Shown one piece after another: positions 54,585 to 63,976 of a stretch of DNA of 64,000 nucleotides (the stretch's first letter is position 1; each line of letters starts with the position of its first letter). Under the pieces are notes generated by a model, which saw only the letters and a program-made list of their open reading frames with translations, had not been told where the DNA came from and ran no database searches. The stretch comes from an uncultured Bryobacterales bacterium (GTDB lineage: Bacteria > Acidobacteriota > Terriglobia > Bryobacterales > UBA6623): the NCBI GenBank assembly GCA_951813605.1, contig OX638379.1:2514062-2578061 (forward strand). Reading direction: 5' to 3'. The translations under genes and the position numbers were made by a program.

Positions 54585-55913
54585 ATGGCTCTGAGCGGCA
54601 TTTTCGCGGTGCTGGCGGGCGTGTGCGCCTTCGCCAGCGAGCCCCAGCAAGATCCGGCCGACACTGATCCGGGAGTCACATTGGAGCACGGCATCGGCGA
54701 CAGCATGCCCGATTGGCTCTCCCTTTCCGGGGAATTCCGCGTCCGCTACGAGAATCGCCAGGCGCTGGGCTATAGCAAAGGACGCGACGACGGGTACGCG
54801 CTGGTGCGCACACGCCTCGACATCGGAGTCGAACCCACCACTTGGCTCAGATTCGGCTTCCAAGGACAGGACGCGCGCGCTCCAGGAATCAGGGAGGGCC
54901 TGTCGAATATCGGGGCCTTCCGGGACGGCTTCGATGTGCGGCAGGCCTACGCCGAATTCGGCGGCAGCAAATCCCCGGTCACTGTCACCGTCGGCCGCCA
55001 GTTGCTTGCCTACGGCGACCAGCGCCTAGTGGGCGCGCTCGACTGGGCCAACACGTCGCGCGCCTTCGATGCAGTCAAGCTGGTAGTGCGAGGTCCGGGC
55101 GCGAAGATTGACATCTTCTCCGCGTCGGTGGTGCAGAACGATCCGGAGCGGCGGATCAACCAATCGGCCGAAGGGAACAATCTGCACGGCATCTACGCCG
55201 CTTTCGAAAACGTGTTACCGGGATCGACGCTCGAGCCCTACGTCCTCTGGCAGACGACGCCTGTGGTCGTAAGCGAACTAAACCTCAGGGGCGATCTCGA
55301 CCGTTATACGACGGGTGTGAGGGCATGGGCTCAGGGCCTGGGGCCTTGGGACTACAATCTGGCGATTGTCGGCCAGCGAGGCAAGGCGGCAGGAGCGGCA
55401 ATCCAAGCCTGGGGCTATTATGCGGAACTCGGCTATTCGCTCGACAAGCGATCGAGCCCACGGCTCTACGCTCATTACAACTTCGGTTCGGGGGACGAGA
55501 ATCCGGAGGACGGACGGGTCGGAGGATTCGTGGACCTGTACCCCACCGCTCACCGATGGTACGGATACAACGACCTAGTGGGCTGGCGCAATGTGAAGAA
55601 TCTACGCTTAGGAGCCGAGTTGAAACCGCGCGCGAAACTCCGCCTGCAGTTCGACTTCCATTCGTTCTGGCTGGTCAGCAGGCGCGATGCGCTGTACAAC
55701 GTCGCGGGGCGGCTGTCCGTCGCGCCACCGCAGGACGGAGCAGCGGAGTCTAAGATAGGAGACGAGGTCAACGCGACATTCACGGTGCCAGTGACGGAAT
55801 TGCTCAGCTTGGGAGGCGGAGTCGGGTACATGTTTCCTGGCCCTTTCCTGAAGGCCAGCACACCGGGTTTCGGCAATACGTTCTCGTACCTGGTCATCGC
55901 CTACAAGTTCTGA
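54585..55913 (+). CDS. Alginate-export family outer-membrane barrel
   Basis: From ATG 54585 this is a 442-residue protein with a leader (MALSGIFAVLAGVCAFASE). A longer frame upstream reads through the tRNA-Leu gene and is not used. The mature part resembles AlgE-like and related porins: YENRQALGYSKGRDDGYALVRTRLDIG, VGRQLLAYGDQRLVGALDW, LYAHYNFGSGDENPEDG, HRWYGYNDLVGWRNVKNLRLG. It ends in LVIAYKF with a terminal Phe, typical of outer-membrane barrels. The likely role is diffusion of anionic oligosaccharides or small solutes; the solute is unknown. It stands alone, after the tRNA. Confidence 0.85.
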   Translation: MALSGIFAVLAGVCAFASEPQQDPADTDPGVTLEHGIGDSMPDWLSLSGEFRVRYENRQALGYSKGRDDGYALVRTRLDIGVEPTTWLRFGFQGQDARAPGIREGLSNIGAFRDGFDVRQAYAEFGGSKSPVTVTVGRQLLAYGDQRLVGALDWANTSRAFDAVKLVVRGPGAKIDIFSASVVQNDPERRINQSAEGNNLHGIYAAFENVLPGSTLEPYVLWQTTPVVVSELNLRGDLDRYTTGVRAWAQGLGPWDYNLAIVGQRGKAAGAAIQAWGYYAELGYSLDKRSSPRLYAHYNFGSGDENPEDGRVGGFVDLYPTAHRWYGYNDLVGWRNVKNLRLGAELKPRAKLRLQFDFHSFWLVSRRDALYNVAGRLSVAPPQDGAAESKIGDEVNATFTVPVTELLSLGGGVGYMFPGPFLKASTPGFGNTFSYLVIAYKF

Positions 55914-56054
55914 ATCCACGGGAAGGAACGCTTATTTGCCAACAATACGGATGAGTGTGTCATGTGGTACCTTAAACTCGATACTGGGCGGAGACCCCAG
56001 AGACGGATGGCCAGCACGCTGGGCGGACAAATCCACTTCTCGGAGGTATAGACA

Positions 56055-56393
56055 ATGGAACTGGTGACTGACCGGCTCAACGGAATTGTGTTCCTAGAAG
56101 CATGGACTCGCGTTGACGGGACCAACGCCCGAGAGTTTGAGAAAGCGCTCAGCGAGGCGATCACCAGCGACGACCGCGCCATGATCATCGACTTCGAGCA
56201 TCTGAACTACATAAGCAGTGCGGGACTCAGAGCAATCCTGCTGACTGCCAAGATGCTCCAGAAAAGGAATGTCAAATTCGGCATCTGCTTTCTAGCGGAT
56301 CCGATCTCCGAAGTGTTCGAGATCAGCGGATTCGACAAGATCATCACGATCCACGGCTCGAGGGCGGAAGCTCTGGCATCTATCGGGCCCTAA
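56055..56393 (+). CDS. STAS-domain anti-sigma-factor antagonist
   Basis: A 112-residue single STAS domain. The phosphorylatable serine region reads FEHLNYISSAGLRAILL (Ser54/Ser55; Ser55 matches the usual position). Such proteins bind an RsbW-like kinase unless phosphorylated, and are dephosphorylated by a SpoIIE-type phosphatase. A good ribosome site (CGGAGG) precedes it. Both potential partners are encoded in the convergent operon at 56822-61732, so it is the likely third member of the switch. Confidence 0.93.
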   Translation: MELVTDRLNGIVFLEAWTRVDGTNAREFEKALSEAITSDDRAMIIDFEHLNYISSAGLRAILLTAKMLQKRNVKFGICFLADPISEVFEISGFDKIITIHGSRAEALASIGP

Positions 56394-56438
56394 AGCCAGC
56401 CCTCTTGATTGACGGCTGACGGCGCCAAGAGTGCAGTT

Positions 56439-56461
56439 TCGTGGCTCCGGTCGAGCCACGA
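56439..56461 (+). terminator. Hairpin downstream of the STAS gene
   Basis: TCGTGGCTC, loop CGGTC, GAGCCACGA: a perfect 9-bp stem 46 bases after the STAS stop, with no long T-run. It could serve both convergent units. Confidence 0.45.
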
Positions 56462-56821
56462 CCGTTTCGATTGGCGAAGTCGTAACGGAATCGCCGTCAG
56501 GCTCGCAACGAACCCGCATTCCTGCTCCCCTACCGGGCTAGCCGCCCGATCGGGCGGGATGCGGTCGCCGCCGACCCGGCTGGCTTGCCTGGAGCAGCGC
56601 GGCAGGAATTCGATGAGTCGCGGTTCCCGTCCGGCGCAAATCGACACCGTGACGGAGCTTCGCGCGACCCCTCCGCGCAAGCCTTCCGAGAATGGACCGC
56701 TACACGGCGCATCCAGAGTCCGGACGCGGACATCTCCGAGCTTAGCCCCTCGAAGATACCTAGACGCAAAATCAGCCGAATCCACCGCGCCGGCACCGCT
56801 TGGGCAAGGCGCCAAGCATCG
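56462..56821. other. Convergent gap, no gene seen
   Basis: 360 bp between the STAS gene and the end of the histidine kinase. The plus-strand frame here (from 56409) is basic and Arg/Ser-rich and is judged a shadow. Confidence 0.5.
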
Positions 56822-58957
56822 CTATTGCGCTGCCACAGCCGCCGCCACGGGCAGGACCACAGTCATCTTGGTGTATTCGCCTTTCTGACTATCGACCTTG
56901 ATCTCCCCGCCGTGCTCCCGGACGATGTCGTTGGACAGCGCCAGGCCGAGCCCTGTTCCTTTGTCCGCGTCCTTGGTCGTGAAGAACGGGTTGAAGATCT
57001 TGTCCCTGATTTCATCCGGGATGCCGCTGCCGTTGTCTCTGACGCCTATTTCGACGCTGTCTTGCGCACGCTTCGTTCGAATCCATAGCGTGGGATAGTA
57101 AGTCCCCGTGGCCCCGCGCCGTCTCTCGTCGGTCGCGTGGCAGGCATTCGTCACTATGTTCAAGACGACCCGCCCGAGATCCTGCGGGACGCATTCAATC
57201 TCTCCAACGCTGGGGTCGAAGTCCTGCTCGATTTGGATGTTGAAGTCCGGGTCGGTGGCGCGCATGCTGTGGTAAGCCAGCGAAGCATGTTCCCTGACAA
57301 GGCTGTTGATTTCAGCCAAACGTCGCTCACTGGATCCGCCACCCATCATGAGCATGTCGTGGACGATCCGGTTGGCACGGTCGCCGTGCTGGCAGATGCA
57401 TTCCAGGTTCTCGATCAGATCTTGACAAATCCCCTCAACTTCCTTGTGCCGGTCCTCGCTCATGGGCTCGCTTTGATGCGGAAGCAGCTCTTGCAGTTCC
57501 TCCAGCAGCTCTTCCGAGACTTCCGAGAAGTTCTTCACGAAATTGAGCGGATTCTTGATCTCGTGGGCCATGCCAGCGGTGAGTTCCCCGAGCGCGGCGA
57601 GCTTTTGGCGCATTACGATCTGGTCCTGGGCCTTGCGCAAGTCGTCCAGCACCCTTTCAAGTTCGGAATTCTTGCTTTGCAAGTCAGCGGCCAGCTTCTC
57701 GACCAGATTCAGGCGTTGCACCTCCAGCGCGTGGCGGCGGAATACTTCCAGAGCGGCGGCCATGTCCGCGACCTCGTCGCTGCCTGCGATCGCGATCTCT
57801 CCCTCAAGGTCACCGCTCGCCATGTGGCGCATCCGGGACGAGAGCGCTTCCAGGCGCCGAATGAGGAAGCGCCCGACAAAGAGCCAAGCCAGGATCACCG
57901 CGCCGGCGACGCTGATCACGTTAAGAACGAGCAAGAGGCTCTGCCCGGTGCGGATAGCGTCGGTCGACCCGCGGGTGGCGATCAAGGTGCTCGCGCGAAA
58001 TCCCTCGACCAGCCCCTCGACTTCAGAGACCAAGTTGTTGGCGATCTCCCGGTTCCTCACGAGCAAATCGCCCTGTCGATCGGAGACCTCGAGCTCGCGC
58101 GCTCGTACGTCGAAAACGCCGTTCGCGTCGACGCCGAGGGCATCCAGGCGCGCGAAGAGCGCGACGACATCCGCGCCCAGCTCTTCGGTGCTCAGCACTG
58201 CGAGATTCCGGGCGAACTGCCTCGAAGCGGCCTCGTATCGTTCGTGCAGGGGTTCGAGCAAGTCCGGGTCCGATACGCTGAATACGCTCGCTAGCAGCTG
58301 GCTCCCGATAGCTACGCCTTCCTTTAGCTCGGCTATGCGCCGGTATCTGCTGAGTTCGTTCTGAGTGAAATGCGACGCTCTGGGCGACGGAGACTTGCCA
58401 AGTTCCCTGTAGCCCGTAATGGTGTAGAAGAACTGGTCGTCGATCGCAGTCTCGAGAAGGATCGCCAGCCTTGCGTCCACGACCTGGAGCTCGTCCCGCA
58501 AGGCGGCGCTGATCTCGGTCAGTTCTAGCCGCCGGGCGACCGATTGCTCGATCGATTCGATGTTGGAGGTCAGCGTGCGTCCCCAAACTCGAACACGGCG
58601 GACGCCTTCGCTCTCCCCCCTGCGCGCGGCCAGAGCAGCAAGGCTCTCTTCGAAAGCGGCGCGCACCTGAGCGAGCTCAGCGCGCAGGTCCTCGAATTCT
58701 TCCTGCGACTGGGCCACGGTCAGCCGCGGAGCGGATTCCACAAGGGCACCCACGCGCTGCGCCACCCCGAAGGCGGCTGCCATGTCCGGCACGCTCCCGT
58801 CGTTGACCTTGCTCTGCGCGTCGCCGACCCGCCCGAACACAATCCAAGCGACCACGCTAGCCCCCATCGTGAGCGCGACCGCGCCGCCGAGACCGGCGTA
58901 CAATTGCGCCGCGATACTCTTTCGGACCCGCAGAAAGCCCCTAAGAAATCTGGTCAT
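56822..58957 (-). CDS. Membrane histidine kinase with large helical sensor domain
   Basis: A 711-residue sensor kinase. In order: TM1 (19-41), a long extracytoplasmic helical domain (about 42-338), TM2 (340-362), HAMP (363-415), a coiled coil (420-455), HisKA with H465 in [12 protein letters not shown], and HATPase_c with N604 (NIVTNACHA), DNGSGIP (641-647) and GTGLGL (667-672). No receiver domain is attached. The all-helical sensor without a PAS fold, encoded next to a periplasmic binding protein, recalls TorS. It overlaps that gene by 4 bp, so its input is probably the binding protein. Confidence 0.93.
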   Translation of the reverse strand: MTRFLRGFLRVRKSIAAQLYAGLGGAVALTMGASVVAWIVFGRVGDAQSKVNDGSVPDMAAAFGVAQRVGALVESAPRLTVAQSQEEFEDLRAELAQVRAAFEESLAALAARRGESEGVRRVRVWGRTLTSNIESIEQSVARRLELTEISAALRDELQVVDARLAILLETAIDDQFFYTITGYRELGKSPSPRASHFTQNELSRYRRIAELKEGVAIGSQLLASVFSVSDPDLLEPLHERYEAASRQFARNLAVLSTEELGADVVALFARLDALGVDANGVFDVRARELEVSDRQGDLLVRNREIANNLVSEVEGLVEGFRASTLIATRGSTDAIRTGQSLLLVLNVISVAGAVILAWLFVGRFLIRRLEALSSRMRHMASGDLEGEIAIAGSDEVADMAAALEVFRRHALEVQRLNLVEKLAADLQSKNSELERVLDDLRKAQDQIVMRQKLAALGELTAGMAHEIKNPLNFVKNFSEVSEELLEELQELLPHQSEPMSEDRHKEVEGICQDLIENLECICQHGDRANRIVHDMLMMGGGSSERRLAEINSLVREHASLAYHSMRATDPDFNIQIEQDFDPSVGEIECVPQDLGRVVLNIVTNACHATDERRRGATGTYYPTLWIRTKRAQDSVEIGVRDNGSGIPDEIRDKIFNPFFTTKDADKGTGLGLALSNDIVREHGGEIKVDSQKGEYTKMTVVLPVAAAVAAQ

Positions 58958-60129
58958 GGCTTGATCGCGGACTGCAGTCCCGAGACAGGACTATAGCGGC
59001 CGTCCCTCTCGATCACCGTTAGAAACACTCGATCCGAGCCTTGGTTGTCGGCCCCTCCGAATTGAAGATTGAATCCGTCCAAGCTGATGGCGCCCCCTTG
59101 CAGCACGCTATCTAGAAAGCGCACGCGGTTCACGGATTCCCCGCACCGTTCGAGGCCTACGATGGTCAGCCTTCCAGCCAGATAGCCTTCGAACGAAACA
59201 AAGCCGGGAGCGGCTCCGGGAGCGTGCATTGCCAGGGCCCGCCTGTACGAAGCGGCAACGCGCACGGCATCCGTGGGAAACGGCACGACTTGCGTGACGA
59301 ATACTCCTTCGGCCATGTCGCCCAGTTCCCTGGCCAGCGCGTTCCCTCCCGAGAATGAGATCGTGACGAACACGGGATCGAAGCCGATGTGTCGAGACCA
59401 CGCGATCGCGGCAGCTACGGGCTTGTACGGCCCGACCAGAATCACGGCTTCGGGGTTGCCGGCTCGCAAATCCAGCACAGCGGTCTTGACTGCCGTAGTG
59501 TTGCGGATGTACGTTCCCAGTGCGACAGGCTCTAGCCCCCGCTTGCTAAGCCCCCTCTCCGCCCCGACCAAGCCGGCCCTGCCGAACGAATCGTCCTGAT
59601 ACAGCACCGCGATCCGCTGAATTCCCAGATCCCCGATCAATCGCGCGACGATTTCCTCGGTTTCCTGATCGTACGAGGCACGCAGATTGACGACGTTCGT
59701 CAGCTCGGCACTCCGCAGCAAACCGGCTCCGGTGAAAGGCGCTATGTACGGCAAGCCAGCCTCGGCAGCGATCGGGGCCGCCGAACGCGACGTCGGCGTG
59801 CCGACAGCACCGATGAGAGCGAAGACATGCTCCTTTTCAATCAGCCTTCTCGTATTGGCGATCGCCGCCTCGGGCTCGTATGCGTCGTCGAGCGACTTCA
59901 GTTCCAGACGCCTTCCGTGGATCCCTCCTCGCCTGTTGGCTTCGCGGAACGCCGCTTGGACCCCAAGCCGGAATTCCGTCCCCAGCTCGCCGGCAGGTCC
60001 GCTCAATGCAGCCGACTGCCCGAACAGGATACTGTCGCTGGACACCCCCACCTCCTGTGCGCGTAACGCAGCGAACGGCAGGAGGGGCGCTAGCAGAAAA
60101 GCGGCTGCGAGGACAGGACGTTGGTTCAC
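58954..60129 (-). CDS. Periplasmic ligand-binding protein (branched-chain amino acid type), no transporter genes
   Basis: From GTG 60129, preceded by GGGAGGGACTA, 391 residues. It has a signal peptide (about 1-24) and a Peripla_BP_6 fold: ILFGQSAALSGPAGELGTEF, AANRRGGIHGRRLELKSLDD-like opening, FALIGAVGTPTSRSAAPI, RIAVLYQDDSFGRAGL, and GFDPVFVTISFSGGNAL. This family normally delivers amino acids to an ABC permease, but no permease or ATPase is encoded here. It sits between a RsbW-like kinase gene (1-bp overlap) and a sensor kinase (4-bp overlap), so a sensory role is likely. The ligand is unknown. Confidence 0.9.
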   Translation of the reverse strand: MNQRPVLAAAFLLAPLLPFAALRAQEVGVSSDSILFGQSAALSGPAGELGTEFRLGVQAAFREANRRGGIHGRRLELKSLDDAYEPEAAIANTRRLIEKEHVFALIGAVGTPTSRSAAPIAAEAGLPYIAPFTGAGLLRSAELTNVVNLRASYDQETEEIVARLIGDLGIQRIAVLYQDDSFGRAGLVGAERGLSKRGLEPVALGTYIRNTTAVKTAVLDLRAGNPEAVILVGPYKPVAAAIAWSRHIGFDPVFVTISFSGGNALARELGDMAEGVFVTQVVPFPTDAVRVAASYRRALAMHAPGAAPGFVSFEGYLAGRLTIVGLERCGESVNRVRFLDSVLQGGAISLDGFNLQFGGADNQGSDRVFLTVIERDGRYSPVSGLQSAIKP

Positions 60130-60545
60130 TAGTCCCTCCCCTTGGTCAGTGTGACTCGATTCTTGCCGTCCTCCCGTACGTAACGCGTGTCGTCCATGAT
60201 GGTACGCACCAAATGCAATCCTAGCCCGCCGACCGGACGGTCTTCCAGCGCCGCGTCCAGATTGGCTGCAGGTGCGTCGCTTAGCGGGTTGAACGGCCAC
60301 GAGTCGTCACTCAGCTCAATCGTCAGCGACTCCGGCGAAGACAAGATCACGATCTCGATGCTATGGCCTCTCTCCCGATACCCGTGGCTGATCACATTGG
60401 TCACCAATTCCTCTAGCGCGAGCTGGGTTTGGAAGAGCAGCTTGGATGCCCAATCCTGTTCGAGGCCAAACTGCTCGACAGCCTCGCCGAGCTCGTCCAA
60501 GGACTCTGTCTCGGCCTTCAGTCGCAATCGCAACGTTCCGGTCAC
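60129..60545 (-). CDS. RsbW-like anti-sigma / serine kinase (HATPase_c)
   Basis: A 138-residue GHKL ATPase-type serine kinase. The N box ALEELVTNVISHGY, the G1-like box SDDSWPFNPL and the G2 box VGGLGLHLVRTIMDD are all present. Such kinases phosphorylate a STAS antagonist and may hold a sigma factor or another effector. It overlaps the phosphatase gene by 4 bp and the binding-protein gene by 1 bp (TAGTG). Its likely substrate is the STAS protein at 56055-56393. No sigma factor is encoded in the window. Confidence 0.93.
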   Translation of the reverse strand: MTGTLRLRLKAETESLDELGEAVEQFGLEQDWASKLLFQTQLALEELVTNVISHGYRERGHSIEIVILSSPESLTIELSDDSWPFNPLSDAPAANLDAALEDRPVGGLGLHLVRTIMDDTRYVREDGKNRVTLTKGRD

Positions 60546-61732
60546 AGCTCGTGTCCCACCTTCCGAAGCGCCAAGCAGGTAAGGTCGTCAAATTGGGGGG
60601 CGTCTCCAGCGAACTCCCTGACGGCGCGAACCACGCTTTCGGTAGCCTCGCGGGCACTGGACGGGGGCGAGCCCGAGAAAACCTCGTTGAGGCGATCCAG
60701 GCCGAAGCGCTCGCCGCGAGTATTCTGTGCATCGGTCACTCCGTCCGTATAAAGCAGAATGGTGTCGCCAGGTGCCAGTCTCACGGTTTCGAACTCGTAA
60801 ACGGCATTGGGCATGACCCCGAGAGCGACCCCGCCAGTCCGCGGGAGTTCGGCCACGCTCCCGTCGGCGTGCAGGACGAGCGGCGACTCATGCCCGCCGC
60901 ACGCGTAGGAAAAGGCGCAATTGACGTGATCGAAGGTCGCGTAGAGTATCGTCACAAACATGAGCGCGGCGTTTTCCCCCGTTAGCACGGTGTTCACGTC
61001 GTTCAACACCGTGCCGGGCGTCCCTCCTGCGATGGCCGCACCCTTCAGCAGGGTCCGGCTCGACATCATGAACAACGCGGCGGGGACCCCTTTCCCGGAC
61101 ACGTCAGCTATCGCCACGCCGAGACGGTCTCGGTCGAGGTTCACCACATCGAAGAAGTCCCCTCCTACCGCCCTGGCGGGATTCATGCTCGCGAAAACCT
61201 GATAGCCGGCACGTTCCGGAAACACCCTCGGCAAGATCGAGCGCTGCATCCGCCGGGCCAGTCCAAGTTCGTTCTCCAGCGCCACCAGGCGGTCGCGTGA
61301 CACCAGGGCCTCGCGCCATAATTCGAGGTTCCGCAAGGTCCGATCTATCGTGACTCTCAAGTCAGCGAAATCGATCGGCTTCGTGACGAAGTCAAACGCC
61401 CCGCGATTCATCGCAGTACGAATGTTCTTCATGTCGCCGTAGGCGGACACGATGACTGCACGGACATTGGGGTCGACCTGCGGGATCTGCTCCAGCAGCG
61501 TCAGGCCGTCCATCCGGGGCATGTTGATGTCGGAAAGGACTAGGTCATACGGCCCGTTGGACGCGAGCTGCTCCAGAGCCTCCACGCCATTTCGAGCGAA
61601 TCCTATCTCGAAACTCCCCGAACGGATCTCCCGGCGCATGCGCTGCCGGACTAGACGTTCGAGATCAGGTTCGTCGTCTACGACGAGAATCCTGTGCGGA
61701 CCGCGCTTCGAATTTCCGGACGACGACTTCAC
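60542..61732 (-). CDS. Response regulator fused to SpoIIE-type (RsbU-like) phosphatase
   Basis: A 396-residue two-domain protein. Residues 15-130 are a receiver domain (acidic Asp19-Asp20, phospho-acceptor Asp68 in LVLSDINMPRMDG, Lys118 in FVTKPID). After a coiled linker, residues 170-390 are a PP2C-like SpoIIE domain with AVGGDFFDVV, IADVSGKGVPAALFM, CGGHESPLVL, LLYTDGVTDAQN and DDLTCLAL. It would dephosphorylate the STAS antagonist, with activity set by phosphorylation of the receiver. The histidine kinase three genes downstream is the obvious partner. First gene of the four-gene operon. Confidence 0.95.
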   Translation of the reverse strand: MKSSSGNSKRGPHRILVVDDEPDLERLVRQRMRREIRSGSFEIGFARNGVEALEQLASNGPYDLVLSDINMPRMDGLTLLEQIPQVDPNVRAVIVSAYGDMKNIRTAMNRGAFDFVTKPIDFADLRVTIDRTLRNLELWREALVSRDRLVALENELGLARRMQRSILPRVFPERAGYQVFASMNPARAVGGDFFDVVNLDRDRLGVAIADVSGKGVPAALFMMSSRTLLKGAAIAGGTPGTVLNDVNTVLTGENAALMFVTILYATFDHVNCAFSYACGGHESPLVLHADGSVAELPRTGGVALGVMPNAVYEFETVRLAPGDTILLYTDGVTDAQNTRGERFGLDRLNEVFSGSPPSSAREATESVVRAVREFAGDAPQFDDLTCLALRKVGHEL

Positions 61733-62553
61733 ATAAACCTCCCGGGCACCTGCCTAATGAGTTTAGCCCCGCTCACAACCGACGATGCCGAGACGGCGGC
61801 TAGGACTCCTATCGCGGTAACCGAATCGAGCGGTGAGACGCCGGATCGGGTTGCCGCTAGCAGACGGACCCAGGCCATGATAGAAGCCACCTCGCCCTCG
61901 GAAAAGCCGGCCCAAGACATGCCGTAAGAGTATTTCGCGAAGTTACGGCGCGGACCGTCCACAACCGACCGGCCGGTCCGCCGAGGGCGCTCCGTCGGTT
62001 GCGCCTGCCCGATCCGCCACTCATTGCCTGCAAAGCCTAGGCCTCTCGCGCACCGTCCGACGCAACCAAACCGAGCCCTGGTAGCATGTTGCCGAATTCG
62101 CATAGACTTCCAAGCGTCGATCCCGATCATTGTAAATCCTTGGATTCGCACGGGGCGGCAGCTCCGGACCACGGATCACCGCGCTGCGCAACCTGGCGTT
62201 GCGAGTTCTGGCTACGTTTCAGATGCAGAGTGAACTGGAATCCCGGAGACGCAGGCAGCGATTCGCAGTGTCCACGACCCCGAGGCTTGGCCGCGCACCG
62301 GGAATCCTGATCGCGTCGAGTTGGGACTGCGCGGCTGGTCGGATTCCTTGCGAGAGCTGAGCCCGGGGCCCGATCGCGAATTCGCAGAGGCATTCCCGGA
62401 GACGTGAGCCGGCAAGGCCATGCTCACGTGCGTCTTTGGTGCACGTCCCTTCCTCGGCGGGCTGGCCGTCCGCCACCCCGCCTCGCTGCGAGCTCTCTTG
62501 GAAAACGGGCCCGTGCGCTCCGCGAGGCCTGCCGGAAGGTGGCGCTCGCTGTA
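61733..62553. other. 821-bp stretch, promoter region and unassigned sequence
   Basis: It lies upstream of the signalling operon and must contain its promoter; no strong -35/-10 pair was found. Minus-strand frames (61729-62172 and 62212-62802) have no family motifs. The part beyond 62200 may belong to the same decayed locus as the glnE remnant. Confidence 0.45.
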
Positions 62554-62890
62554 CGCCAGGTGGACATCGGTGGGATCTCCCAAAGGGCCCCAGCGGCGCC
62601 GGACTTCCCAGAGCTTGTTGCCGAACCTCCTGTTGGTTGCCTCCTCGGCGCGCTGGATCGCACGGGGGCTTTGGCTGCCGACGAGACCGCGCTGCTGCTC
62701 GACGGCTGGCAGCTCTGGACCCGGGTCCTGACACTTCAACACCTGGCGGGAGGAGCCGCCAGGGGCGAGAGCGTGCCAGAACGTCTGCAGCCGCTGTTCC
62801 AAGACGCAGCAGGTACCCGGTCTTTCAAGGACGTCGAACCAAGGATGGACTCAGTCGCCAACAAGGTTCGCCCCTTCTGCGACCGAGTCT
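62554..62890 (+). pseudogene. Probable GlnE (glutamine synthetase adenylyltransferase) C-terminal remnant
   Basis: Within the plus frame 62404-62949, the translation between 62554 and 62890 reads like the end of GlnE: a DIGGISQ segment (compare GGLVDIEFVAQ), then LLGALDRTGALAADETALLL, DGWQLWTRVLTLQHLAGG, PERLQPLFQDAAGTRSFKDV and EPRMDSVANKVRPFCDRV. This follows the GlnE pattern of leucine-rich helices and a final clause about the aG-F-le-L-vr-f order. The catalytic domains upstream are missing, so it is at best a fragment. Recognition is by pattern only. Confidence 0.4.
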
Positions 62891-62920
62891 CAGCCGTCCC
62901 GACCTTCCGGGACGAAGCCG

Positions 62921-63976
62921 CTACTCCTGTGGCAGGATCGCGGTCTTGAGGCGCCCGCTCTGGGTCGTCATGCGCTGGAAAACCGCCACTAGATCGCGCA
63001 GCGGCGCCTGGGCCTCGATAAAGTCGGCGGGATGCAAGTCGTCTCGCGCTATGAGCTCCAGCGCCTCCCGGACATGCTTGGGCGTGTGATGGAAAGTCGA
63101 CCGCAACGTGAGCGAGGAATAGTGGATCCTTCCGGTGTCGAAGCAAACCAATGTCTGCTTCGGGCATCCGCCGAAGAAATTGACGGTCCCGCCGGTCCGG
63201 ACCGCCGAAACCGCTTGGCGCCAAGCATGCGGGGAGCCGACCGCCTCGATTACTATGTCCGAGCCCCGGCCCCCGTCAGTCGAGCGACGGACTTCGTCGG
63301 TAGGATCGCTTCCGCGTCTGGATTCAATCAGGGCCTCCGCCCCGAGGTGCTCCGCGCGGTCCAGCTGCATCTGACGGCGTCCGATCGCGATAACCCGCGC
63401 GCCGAGGATCTTGGCAACCCGCACGAACATCAGCCCGATCGGGCCTAGGCCGATTACGGTCACGGTGTCGCCTGGCCCGACGCCGGTGTCATCCAGGCCG
63501 TTGAGCACGCAGGCCAGAGGCTCTGCGAGCGCCGCTTCGCGGTAGTCGACGTGGTCGGGGACCCGGTAGGTGTTGCACTCGACGATCCGACCGGGAATTC
63601 TGATGAATTCGGCATACGCGCCGTTGTTGAAGAGCAAGCTCTCGCAGAGATTCTTCTCGTCCCGGCGACAGAAGAAGCACCGGAGGCAGGGGGCGGAGTT
63701 GGCCGCGACGATCCGATCACCGACGCGGAAGGAACGAACCGCCTGGCCGACTTCGACGATGTCGCCGGCCAGCTCGTGGCCGAGCGGCGCGGGTAGAGTG
63801 ATCATCCTAGCGTGATGCCCGCGACGGTAGACCTTCAAATCCGTTCCGCACGTAAGGGCGGCCCTGACACGAACAAGCACGTCGGCGGGGCCGATTGCAG
63901 GCACTGCAATCCGCTCGAGGCGCAGTTCCTCCTTGCCGTGGAGCACGCCGGCCAGCATCTCGCCTCTCAATCGCAC
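62921..63976 (-). CDS. Zinc-dependent alcohol/polyol dehydrogenase (MDR)
   Basis: A medium-chain dehydrogenase of 351 residues if GTG 63976 is the start (AGGAG lies just upstream), or 345 from ATG 63958. Catalytic zinc ligands are Cys43 (LTCGTDLK) and His67-Glu68 (GHE); structural zinc cysteines are Cys97, 100, 103 and 111. The cofactor motif is TVIGLGPIGLMFVRVAKILGA. It resembles threonine and sorbitol dehydrogenases; the substrate is not defined. The downstream 24 bases of the window carry no further gene. Confidence 0.93.
   Translation of the reverse strand: MRLRGEMLAGVLHGKEELRLERIAVPAIGPADVLVRVRAALTCGTDLKVYRRGHHARMITLPAPLGHELAGDIVEVGQAVRSFRVGDRIVAANSAPCLRCFFCRRDEKNLCESLLFNNGAYAEFIRIPGRIVECNTYRVPDHVDYREAALAEPLACVLNGLDDTGVGPGDTVTVIGLGPIGLMFVRVAKILGARVIAIGRRQMQLDRAEHLGAEALIESRRGSDPTDEVRRSTDGGRGSDIVIEAVGSPHAWRQAVSAVRTGGTVNFFGGCPKQTLVCFDTGRIHYSSLTLRSTFHHTPKHVREALELIARDDLHPADFIEAQAPLRDLVAVFQRMTTQSGRLKTAILPQE

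Noticed and set aside
62212..62802. 196-codon minus-strand frame opposite the proposed glnE remnant
   Set aside because: Composition is Ser/Arg/Gly-rich with no recognisable motif; the plus-strand frame has the better protein-like pattern.
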